Shown here: piece by piece, positions 54,338 through 64,000 of the stretch
Position numbering within the stretch: the first letter of the stretch is position 1
Layout of the letters: the number at the start of each line of letters is the position of its first letter
Source of the DNA: Balaenoptera acutorostrata
Taxonomy: Eukaryota > Chordata > Mammalia > Artiodactyla > Balaenopteridae
DNA length: 64,000 nt
Assembly: GCF_949987535.1 (NCBI RefSeq)
Contig: NC_080079.1
Span: 53,059,000 to 53,122,999 of the forward strand
Direction of reading: 5' to 3'
The notes under the pieces: generated by a model
What the model was told of the DNA's origin: nothing
The model's input: the letters and a program-made list of their open reading frames with translations, nothing else
Databases searched by the model: none
Position numbers and translations under genes: made by a program

Positions 54338-55202
54338 TTAGGATTTTAGGGAAGACGTCATCATTCATCTGATTTTTGTTCCTTTGAAGTAGTGTACTAT
54401 ACCTTGTAGAGTGCTTACATTTTTTTCTCTTTAGCTTTGAAATGGAAAAAATAAATAAGAGGAACCAGGAGAGTCAAGGTGTGGCCATGATTCTATTATT
54501 TTGGCCTTTCACTCAAGGATCCCTTTAGATTTTCTGGCTCAAGTTGGCACTGAGCAGGCAGATAGTTGGGGTTTTCCCACATGAATATAAAGGAGGGAGA
54601 GAAGTAAAGGGGATGGAGACTCTGCAAAGGAGCACTTATAATGAGGAATTTGGAACCTAGATTGTACTAAGCAGAAAGTAAAGACATCAGGGACATAACG
54701 CATAATGCAGTAATGGAGAGATTCGATGCCTGGGAGGGCTTGATGAGGATAGACAATCACATCATTGGGGGTGCTAAAATAAACTAACTGGAAGACAGGA
54801 AGGACTCTTGAGAGTGGAATTCCCAAAATGAAGATTTTTGTGATGATTCTGTTTCATTTAGGGAATGCCTGTGAGATGGGTGGGGGAGCTGGGATGGATG
54901 GGGGATGATGTGGAGGTCCAGTAGCTGATCATCTAGGCTAGGTTTGTGGTAGGTTATGCCCATGGATGTTGGATTTGCTAAGAGGATGCCAGAGGGAGGA
55001 AGATAGACTGATTCTAGAAGTCTAGAGTGAGTGCAGAGTAGGACTAGGCGGTCAGTTAGATTACAAATTTGAGAGGGGTTGATGGCTGCAGGGCATGGCC
55101 TGTAAGCAGGGTGCTGGAGGGACTATTTGAAAGCACAGTGGGAGTGGGGCAAAGAGGACTCCTACTCCTGTCTCACTGGGAGAGGTGAATTGAAAAGGCA
55201 GT
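54338..55202. other. Unassigned stretch, probably old repeat in part
   Basis: Bases 54860-55160 ('AGCTGGGATGGATGGGGGAT', 'GGCGGTCAGTTAGATTAC') look like a diverged old repeat. No gene was recognised. Confidence 0.45.
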
Positions 55203-55487
55203 AAGCTGTGACAAAATGAGAGAGTGGCATGGACATATATACACTACCAAAGGTAAAATAGTAGCTAGTGGGAAGCAGCCGCATAGCACAGGGAGATCAG
55301 CTAGGTGCTTTGTAACCACCTACAGGGGTGGGATAGGGAGGGTGGGAGGGAGATGCAAGAGGGAAGAGATATGGGAACATCTGCATATATATAACTGATT
55401 CACTTTGTTATAAAGCAGAAACTAACACACCATTGTAAAGTAATTATACTCCAATAAAGATGTTAAAAAAAAAAAAGAAAAAAGAAA
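55203..55487 (+). mobile_element. 5'-truncated L1 3' end, plus strand
   Basis: The 285 bases end in 'TATACTCCAATAAAGATGTT' plus an A-rich tail with G interruptions. A perfect 10-bp target-site duplication GAAAAGGCAG flanks it (55192-55201 and 55488-55497). The 3' type matches the L1 at 49963. Confidence 0.94.
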
Positions 55488-55497
55488 GAAAAGGCAG

Positions 55498-56469
55498 CAG
55501 CAGCAGCTGGGTAAGCCTTCAGGGGAGGCAGTGGCCTCAGGGGATAGCCAGGTTAAAGAAGAAGGGGAAGGAGAAGTTTAAGGAGGAATGGGAGTGCTTT
55601 CTGGTCACAGGCCATGAGTTCTAGAGAGTACAGGTCAAGGGTAGGGTGGCTTAGTGTGGACGATGCTCAGATTAATATAAGAATGATGAATTGGTTGGCG
55701 CTGGATGACCAAGTAGGTGAGATTTTGATCAGTCACTTGGGTAAACAGGTGTAAAGAGGAGGCAGAGCCAGTTTCATGGGCATGTCACCTGGGTGGTCAC
55801 ACAGGGGCTCCTGCTTAGAAGGGCTTCCTGCTTGGTTTAATGCTCTTCTGTGGCTACCTTAAAATTTCTAACAGTTTTTGAACACAGAGCCCTGCATTTT
55901 CATTTTGCTCTGGGCTCCACGAATTTTGCAGTTGCTCCTGGGACAGGGTTAGGTGTGAGGAGAGTGCAGTCCCCGCACTGCATGTGGGTGTGCTGGGCTG
56001 ACTGCCTAGGCTTTACCAGGTCTCTTTGCCCTTCCCGGTGGTGCTGGTGTAGACTATTTGTGTCCGTCGACTGATCCAAGGCTCAGCCTCACTTCCTTCC
56101 CACACATCTCCCAGTTGGAATATTTGGGGGGTTCTGCTTGGGTCTCTTATTCTAACTTTGTCAGTTGTTTGTGGAAAGGAATGGGCCACATCAACCTTTC
56201 TTCAAACCTGCCTATTGTATAGGATGTCCTATAGAAGTTCCTAAAAGTCTCTAACATGAAAATGTCTCTATTTCTCTGTGTGCACCACTGATAGGTTTCC
56301 CCCTAATTTTATGAACTTTGGTCATTTTATGAGAACTGGGGTGCAAGAAAGAAGAAGAAACATAGTTATATGTATTCAAATCACCAGTAGAAGAGATTTT
56401 ACTTTCTCTTTCTTAATATGTTCTCCCCTCTTTTTATTTTATTTTTTGTTTTTCTGCCACACAGAATGT
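55498..56469. other. Unassigned stretch
   Basis: No gene or named repeat was recognised. Confidence 0.5.
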
Positions 56470-57362
56470 CTTTTGTTTAAATTGAAGTATAGTTGATGTA
56501 TAATATTATATAAATTACAGGTGTACAGTATAGTGATTCACAATTATTAAGGATTTTACTCCATTATAAAATATTTGTTATATTCCCTGTGATGTACAAC
56601 ATATCTTTTAGCTCATTTTAAACCTAATAGTTTGTACCTCTTAATGTGCTACCCCTATATTACCCCTCTCCTTTTCTCTCTCCCCGTTGGTAACTACTAG
56701 TTTGTTCTTTATATCTGTGAGCCTGCTTCTTTTTTGTTATATTCACTAGTTTGTTGTGTTTTTTAGATTCCACATATAAGTGATATCATATAGTGTTTGT
56801 CTTTCTCTGTCTGACTTATTTCACTTAGCATAATGCTCTCCAAGTCCATCCATATTGCTTCAAATGGCAAAGTTTCACATTCATCTGTTGATGGACACTT
56901 AGGTTGTTTCCATGTTTTGTCAATTATAAATAATGCTGCTAATGAACATTGGAGTGCATTGAATTAGTGTTTTTGTTTTTTTCAAATATATATCCAGGAG
57001 TGGAATTGCTGGTTCATATGGTAGTTCTATTTTTAGTTTTTTATGAGAAATCTCCATACTGTTTTCCACAGTGGCTGCACCAATTTACATTCCCACCAAC
57101 AGTGTATGAGGGTTCCCTTTTCTCCACAATCTCACCAACATTTGTTATTTGTGTTCTTTTTGATGGTAGCCATTCTGACAGGTGTGAGGTGATATCTCAT
57201 TGTGGTTTAGATTTGCATTTCCCTGATGATTAGCATCTTTTCATGCACCCCTTGGCCATCTGTATTTCCTCTTTGGAAAAATATCTATTCAGTTCTGCCC
57301 ATTTTTAAATCGGGTTGTTTGTTTTTTGATGTTTAGTTGTATGAGTTGTTTATATATGTTGG
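56470..57362 (-). mobile_element. 5'-truncated L1, oldest family in the window
   Basis: The reversed L1 3' end ('TTTAAATTGAAGTATAGTTG') leads into ORF2 C-terminal sequence that is too decayed for a continuous frame. Compared with the L1 at 49963 it has more substitutions and small deletions. No target-site duplication was found. Confidence 0.9.
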
Positions 57363-58089
57363 ATTCCCCTAACTCTTTTTAAAGAATCAGGGCGTATATC
57401 CTTGTCTTCCAAGTTCTCTTTGCTCTGAGAGACACTTGTATCATTAGACATAGCTGATGGCTATATAATTTAATTTTGGTAAGTTGCCAATTCTCATTGT
57501 TACTTAACTATTAATGCAAGAAAATAGAACTATTGACTACACGAAAATCAATTCAAGGTTGATCTATCAGCAACTGATGTAGTATCAATGGGTTACTTCC
57601 TTCTGAAAAGGAATTACCTTTTCTTTTTTTTTTTCCTCTATACCCTGTTGCCTATATTGACTACACATACTTCCAAGCACCAACATCATCAATTTACTGC
57701 TGTATTTCACATTATGTGTGTGAGAAAAAAAAATCTTAACATAGCGGAGATTGGTTTCCTGTGCATTCAAAATGAGATCTAAATAAGCAAGACCTACAAG
57801 GGAAATGACCTTATTTATCTTGTTTATTCTTCACATTTTATCTCACTTAAGGAGGATGAAAATCAAGTTCTTTTTGCCTCCTGACATGCAGTGTGGCCTG
57901 CACAGCCTGTGACAGTTATGGATGTGGGGAGGAGGATGTGTGAGGGCTTTTGAATGTCATCAGTTCAGCCAAATACCAGGGCTTTCTGTTCAATTCAACA
58001 GAGAGTATATATGCCTAATAAAGATGCTAACAAAATGTTAAACAAATGAGCCTGCCACTGGAAGGGAGTGGGGAGGTCACTGGAATTTA
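57363..58089. other. Unassigned stretch
   Basis: No gene or named repeat was recognised. Confidence 0.5.
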
Positions 58090-58290
58090 TGACATACCTA
58101 TTATATGTTAGTTGAAAGCTCCCTACTTTTATTTGTCATTTCAGCAGACGAAATGACAATGCTATGTGGTTTATTTCCCATTTCTCATGGAAGGAAACTG
58201 AGACACAGAGGGATTAAGGATGTTGGTCCTATGTTATAAGTCATGGACAAAGCCAACCATGCCTAGATATAAAGCATGTGCTTTTTCCAA
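58090..58290 (+). repeat. MIR relic
   Basis: 'TGGAAGGAAACTGAGACACA' with 'GAGGGATTAAGGATGTTGG' is the MIR core; the 5' part is diverged. Confidence 0.7.
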
Positions 58291-59454
58291 TTCCTGTGTA
58301 TTATTTTCTGGGTTCCCACATGTGGGGTTGTAAAGATCTAGTTCGACAGTGAAAATGGATATTGAAGCAAGGTTTAAGTACAGCTTGCCCTGTCATTTGG
58401 GTCAAGATGCATGCTTGGACTGGTATCCATTTGGACACCATGGGGGAGAAGACTTGGTATTTTGTAGGACTTGAGTTTGATACATCCTGCCCTGCTGGCT
58501 TCCCCCAGCATTTCTCTCCAGTTCAATTCCTAGGTGTGTTCTGATGCTTCTACTCTCGGCCTTCACTCATGAGCAGTGGTGTGTGTGTGTGTGTGCACAC
58601 GCACTTGCTTTGGGGCAGGATGAAAATGAAAACTATTAAGATATTGAGCATTTGGCAGATTAACTAACACTTTATCCACAGGCATTAAAATTGTCATTCT
58701 CCGGCAAGAGAATAAATCCCAACCTTTATCTGAATAACCTTTTAATTTTTTCTTTGTGGAGAGATGAGTTGGAATGTTGAAGAGAAAAGCAGTGTGCGTC
58801 TTGACTTGCTTAAAAGCTTGTTTCCTGTTCCCAGCAGATTATGCTTTCTACTTTACCCTCCTGCATCCAGATCTGCCTGATCTGAAGTTTTGAAACCATA
58901 TTTATATTGCTATGATCATTTTCTAGACAGCATCCCTCTGACCCAGATGCACAATGGGAGTACCTTTTGGCCTTTTGGGGATGGTAGTATGATGCCAGTG
59001 ATATTTTATCCCTGGAGTTGGCTGAAAGCCTTGGATTCGTGGGGCAAAGGTAATTTTCTAATAAAATACTTGGCTTAAATATGCATGGGGCAGTTGCTGA
59101 ATTTGTTGGAGATTCTACTTGCTGTCCAGAGAGGTTATATCTCCACAACAGCCATTTCCCCCCAAAGCTTGGGCTCCTGTTCACTTTAGCAACATGAGAT
59201 ATCTACCCAGATAAGAGATATAAAAGATATAATTTGTGCTTTCTAAGTCTATCTAAGTAACATAGTAGCGAATTCCTTTCCTTTCTCCCTTCCCTAAATA
59301 TCAGTGCATAAAGAGTATTTGCTGGGAACTAGGAATTTAGAGACTAGGAAAACCCAGTGTGACCTTAGAAAATAGGCATGTAAAACACTGATTAGAACAC
59401 AATAAAAATCATTACAGGTAAAGGGCATCAGAGAAAGTCTTATAAGAGATGTTA
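58291..59454. other. Unassigned stretch with short (GT)n
   Basis: No gene was recognised. A GT and GCAC run lies at 58579-58603. Confidence 0.5.
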
Positions 59455-59935
59455 TCTTTTGGCAAATCTGGAGAATGGGTATGAATTTTCCATGCTGAGA
59501 AGGCAGGAGAAAGGCACTTCAGGCAGAAGAGGGGTATGAAAGAGTTTGACTTGCTTGGCAAAGAGTAGTTGGGGTCAAGTTCGCATAAAGATGTGAAGGA
59601 TAACAGCAGGAAGGGAGGTGATAAAATGTGTTGGGGCTATTGAAGGCCATAAACCATAAATGCCATGGTAAGGAGTCTGAATTTTATCCTATAGGTGATG
59701 GGAGCCATTGAAGGTTTTCAATAAGAAGAGTGCCATGGGAAGATTTGTGTTTTAGAATAGAAGCTAATGATGTGTTGAGGTAAACTTAGCTGATTGAGGA
59801 TGAAGAGGGATTAGAGGGCAGGATTCCCAGTTGAGGCTATTTTACTAGTCTAGCTGAGCACCTGAATTATGTAACTGGTGATGAGAATAAAGGGGAGTAA
59901 TATGTTCAGGTGACATTGTGGAGACTGAATGGTTG
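59455..59935 (+). repeat. Ancient interspersed repeat, family uncertain
   Basis: The order 'GAAAGGCACTTCAGGCAGAA', 'AAATGCCATGGTAAGGAGTC', 'GAATTTTATCCTATAGGTGA' and 'GGGAGCCATTGAAGGTTTTC' is a recurrent mammalian repeat pattern. I recognise the pattern but not the family name. Confidence 0.55.
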
Positions 59936-61437
59936 GGACTTAGTTACTGAACATGGGCTGGGGACGTGGGAAATGCTAGGAATGGTCCCCAGTTTCTAAT
60001 TGGACAATGGAGGGGATGGTGGTGACCTTTACTAAGCAAAGAGCACAGGAAGAGGAGTGGTTTGTTGAGGGTATGAGGGAGGATAGGGCATGTTACACTG
60101 GAGGCATGGCCTTCTCTAGCACTGGTAACCTTGGATGAAGAACCAGTTTCCTCCAGGGAGATGCCAGTGGAGTTCTCCCTCCTTTCACAGTAACCTTCAA
60201 GGCTCACTAGGACTCTGCCACGTGAAGAGCTGTATCATCTTGAGTTCTCCATCCTAACAGATGCAAGCACAGCTAATCAGCAGCATCAGAGATGCATGAG
60301 CAGCAGCAAGGGGGTGTTTGCAGCTCAGGCTGAATGACCAGGGCAAGCCAGAGCTTTCTCTAATGCAGTGTCACAGTGGTATCGGCCAAACCTTACTGCT
60401 AATAAATTTCAGCTTTGTCCTCAAGTCATGATCACTCAGTATTCAAAAAAGCTACCTACAGCAGCTTCTAAGGCCAAGCCAAATGCCCAGAGCCATTATA
60501 TGGACTCTCCCCTGATGACAATTTGCATTCCTCAGCGCCTGGCATTGCCACTGGTGATTAGAACACTGACAATGTACCGGCCAAAATGTTCTCTTGGGGA
60601 GTCACTCTGCACCTGTCTGGGTGAATAGAAGTGGTGAGCAAGGCAGACAGATCTGGTTTGGCTCGCCAAACACAGAAAAGATAGAACAGAAACTCTAAAA
60701 CCTTGTTGAACCAGAACATGGCATGAAGGAGAAACACATTTTTCCTAAATACAAACTCTTGCTTTATGCAAGTCATCTCAGTGGAAAACACTCTTACTGG
60801 CCAGCTCTTCCAAGAATGCTTACAGTGCCTGGAGAAAGCAGTGTCCCAGCGTTGGTGAAATGCCCTGATGGTGTCTTCGACCATTTGTTGAGAGTCAGGG
60901 AACGTAAAGGGAAAGTGATAGAGAATAGTTTCCTGTGCCTCCCATTAGCAATCATTAAGCAAGCTTCTAGAGGGCCAACCATGGCTTGGGAGGTCCTGCT
61001 GTCTCCCAGTGACAAAGTCAGGGGAAGAAGCTGAAAGAGAGAGGCATGAATGATGGATCAGGCAAGACCAGTGGAGCCCCACCAGCTCCCCACAATCTGT
61101 GGCATCCCTCTCTTTTCTCTGCACTCATTGTCATCAATGCACAAAGAAGCTTTGTAGTTGTCCGGCCCAAGGCCAGCACGGCCCATCAGATTTTATCTGT
61201 ATTCTCTGTGTAAGGAGAAAATCACAAGGCACAAAATTGAAGACAGGAGCAATTAATGTGGAACATGCACAGCTAAATAAGCTATTTAAATGTATGACTA
61301 CAAATTCCCAGGTCTGCCCATTGGGATGGGGACCAGCAATAGAGCCCTCATCAAACGTTCCAGAACTGGTTGCCAGGCAGATATCTCAGTACAGATCTCC
61401 AGAGGGGCTGTCAGGAGATGCTTATGAATTATTTTTA
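59936..61437. other. Unassigned, repeat-poor stretch
   Basis: These 1.5 kb show no named repeat. Frames of about 100 codons occur on both strands (60558-60884 minus, 60723-61034 plus) and overlap. No motif or splice context was recognised. Confidence 0.45.
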
Positions 61438-61761
61438 TTTTTATTTTTTTTTAATTTATTTATTTATTTTTATTTTTGGCTGTGTTGGGTCTTCGGTTCG
61501 TGCGAGGGCTTTCTCTGGTTACGGCAAGTGGGGGCCACTCTTCATCGCGGTGCGGGGACCGCTCTTCATCGCGGTGCGCGGGCCTTTCACTATCGCGGCC
61601 CCTCCCGTTGCGGGGCACAGGCTTCAGACGCGCAGGCTCAGTAGTTGTGGCTCACGGGCCCAGCTGCTCCGTGGCATGTGGGATCTTCCCAGACCAGGGC
61701 TCGAACCCGTGTCCCCTGCATTAGCAGGCAGATTCTCAACCACTGCGCCACCAGGGAAGCC
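61438..61761 (-). mobile_element. CHR-family SINE with internal 24-bp tandem duplication
   Basis: The reversed element has the young 'CTCTTCATCGCGG' block twice: 61535-61558 and 61559-61582 are a 24-base tandem pair with few differences. The B box GGTTCGAGCCC is intact. The 17-bp target-site duplication CTTATGAATTATTTTTA is perfect (61421-61437 and 61762-61778). Confidence 0.97.
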
Positions 61762-61778
61762 CTTATGAATTATTTTTA

Positions 61779-62639
61779 CGAAGAGTTTGTGAGGCTCAAT
61801 GGTGGAGATTTTCTTGGCTGATCTGGGTGGACAGGCAGAATGCTGGATCTTAGGGTGAAGCATTCATTTCTCTTCTGTTCTCCAGATGGAGTTAAATTTG
61901 GCCAGAGAGGCATAGTACTTGGTGGACTGAATGTGAGCATCAGCTGAGCTTGGATTCTTGGCTTTTTGATTGTCTAAGGAGTCTCTGAGTGGGCCAATTT
62001 TCCTTCATCCTGAATGTCAGGGGAAGATAGAACAAAGCAGGCTCAGAAATATTCCCATTTCCTGGAGACTTTTATGGTAATTTTATAACGTTGCATGATT
62101 CAAATGTTTGTAGGGATTTTCAAACTTCGAGTAAAAGTTGGAAGAAGACTATGAAACTGGATTGGCTAGGTTAGCTGAGATGGTGATTATAACTGCTGAC
62201 TTGGAAATTTTCCTAGATACATAGTGATAAAGTAAATAATTTTATCATTTTTTCCCAGGAAATTCCTTGGAGTCCATGAATTCTGCTTTTTTTTTTTTTC
62301 CAGACTAAGAAACTGTCATATTTTAAAAAGACACAATTCTTCAGGTCATTGCCTTTTAGATTATTTGAAGTCAAAGAATCTTTCTGTTTAAAAATTACTT
62401 AAAATATAGGAAATTTGATGATTCATTGTGAAGTTGACCTCTTTGCTTTCTGGCACAGTCCTGGATTCAACCGGGGAATAAGTGAACTGTTATAGGATTG
62501 CTATAAAATTGTCATTAATAAAAGAAAGGATCCTGATTTAGAAATATCTCTTCACAACCTCCATATATAAAAAAGAAATTCTTCAAAAAACTTAAAAGAA
62601 GACCCAGCTAGCTATTGCTTGTCTCTGGGAATCCTCTGT
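61779..62639. other. Unassigned stretch
   Basis: No gene or named repeat was recognised. A T13 tract lies at about 62287-62300. Confidence 0.5.
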
Positions 62640-62790
62640 AGAAATTTTATAGAGAGGTAAAATGCATTAAAATGGGAGTCAAAAGGCTTTATCATTAACA
62701 TAACAAGCTTAGGCAAACCCAACCACTTAACCTTCCTGGCTTCCATTTTCTCATCTGTGTAATGAGAAGGTTGGATGGAGTGATCTCTAA
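62640..62790 (-). repeat. MIR relic
   Basis: 'CACTTAACCTTCCTGGCTTC', 'CATTTTCTCATCTGTGTAAT' and 'GATGGAGTGATCTCTAAG' give the reversed MIR order. Confidence 0.75.
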
Positions 62791-62864
62791 GGGCTGGCCT
62801 CTATCCACTGCCTATCCCTTTCCAACCATAATTGCTAAAGACTTACATCCTTGCTACTCAGATG

Positions 62865-63050
62865 CACAAGATGTGTCCTGGGACCAGCAGTATCCAGATC
62901 ACTCCCAGGTGATTATGAGAAATGCAGTATATTGGCCTCTATCCTAGACCTACTGAATCAGAATCTGCACATTAATAAGACCCTGGGTGATTCATACGCA
63001 CATGAACATTAGTCATACGCACATGAACATTAGAGAAGTGCTGGTCTACA
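62865..63050 (+). mobile_element. MER5A-like hAT relic with 21-bp tandem duplication
   Basis: 'GTGTCCTGGGACCAGCAGTA', 'CCTACTGAATCAGAATCTGC' and 'AGAGAAGTGCTGGTCT' fit MER5A. Within its right part bases 62992-63012 are repeated exactly at 63013-63033. Confidence 0.8.
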
Positions 63051-64000
63051 ACCTGCGGATTCCTTTCTTTTGTAGTCTACCATCCTTGTTCTCCACTTTT
63101 TTGACTGGGCATATCCCTTTCCTCTGTACCTTCAATTTCTTCCTCCCTCCCTCATATACATCTTAGGGTCCTGCTTCAAACAGACTGAGCTCCTGGAACA
63201 GGATACCACTGACTGGATCTTGATTGCCATTCTACTCAAGTCAGCTGTATGTAATTCATGTCTTGGGTAACTGATATTTCTTATTGTCTCCATAAAGACT
63301 TTTGCTATGGTTACAGATAATTAATTATCTGATTGGCTGTTATATACTTACTAGGATGATTAATTTGGTGCCCAGAGTAGACAAAACAGACAGGGCTTCA
63401 ATCTAGATTCCACCTTACCAGTTTTACAGCTGCCAGGAAATGTTGCATGTTACAAATGCGTCTGAAAGTACACATTTACTTTCCTTCGCTGTAAACCTTC
63501 TGCGGCCCAAATACATCAGATACTTTAATAATGCACAATATCTTCATCCAGAGTTGACTAAGGAACATTTATTTGCAATGACTGAGTTGTTCCATGAGTT
63601 TAAGATTAACTACTGTGTGAATTCCAGCTCTGAGAACTGATTCCAGTGTTCCAGTTTCAAGGACAGACATTACCAGACAATTATGCTATGATTATATGGT
63701 AGTTGATTTTCAGTTTTCAAGGTTAGGATTAATAGAATAAATACAGTGCAAACACAACGTTGACATTTTTAACCTTTTATTCCTACTGAAAGAGAAAATC
63801 GTTTTTTCCCTGAACTTGCTGAGCCAGCTGTCTTTGTACAGAAAAAGGCCCCCTCCTGTTATTAGCTATTACTGGGAATGGGAGAGGTGGCTGCTGGACC
63901 GGAGCAGGCTTGGCTGCCACTGTCAGAAGTGGGACAGCTCTTAGCCTGGGGACAGTGCTCTTTGGCTTGATGAGTTAAGATTGACAGCACAAAGAATTTG
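63051..64000. other. Unassigned stretch to window end
   Basis: No gene or named repeat was recognised in the last 950 bases. The frame 63440-63640 (66 residues) has no motif. Confidence 0.45.

Overview
This is a piece of a mammalian nuclear chromosome, almost certainly from a cetacean. The strongest clue is the dominant SINE. Eleven copies of a tRNA-derived element of the CHR family (Cetacea, hippopotamus and ruminants) are present. Five of them carry a sequence variant that I associate with whale genomes. A Mariner1-type DNA transposon known from cattle and a cetartiodactyl-type L1 family agree with this. Toothed versus baleen whale cannot be settled from the sequence alone, and hippopotamus is a less likely alternative.

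I found no host protein-coding exon, rRNA, tRNA gene, CpG island or CRISPR array that I could defend. Every long open frame is L1 or transposase debris, falls in a GC-rich stretch open on both strands, or is too weak to call. The window therefore reads as intergenic or deep intronic DNA. Ten of eleven SINEs and six of eight L1 pieces lie on the minus strand, which would fit an intron of a plus-strand gene, but this is only an inference.

Layout: the window opens inside the 5' end of an L1 (1-103). From 0.1 to 14.8 kb there is old DNA with MIR and L2 relics, three SINE or L1 insertions, and an unexplained pair of about 395 bp direct repeats (7468-7861 and 11459-11855), the second preceded by a perfect 19-bp hairpin. 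A nearly full-length but dead L1 fills 14832-20265 and contains a nested SINE. At 21.3-22.7 kb there is an inverted repeat of about 140 bp with a T27 tract and an orphan minus-strand reading frame. From 23 to 48 kb there are SINEs, an old L1 3' end, hAT relics (MER5 and MER20 clustered at 26.4-27.0 kb), many MIR and L2 copies, a solo ERVL-type LTR with clean target-site duplications (47734-48121), and GC-richer repeat-poor blocks. A SINE, mariner and L1 sit side by side at 48.4-51.1 kb. The last 13 kb hold three more L1 3' ends, a 5'-truncated SINE, a SINE with an internal 24-bp duplication and a MER5 relic with a perfect 21-bp duplication.

The elements do not form a working pathway. They are a record of insertions: MIR, L2 and hAT relics and the ERVL LTR first, then older L1, then the mariner, then younger L1 and CHR SINEs, whose target-site duplications are often still nearly perfect. 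Family names are from memory of consensus sequences, not from a database search, so subfamily assignments and the edges of old repeats are approximate.
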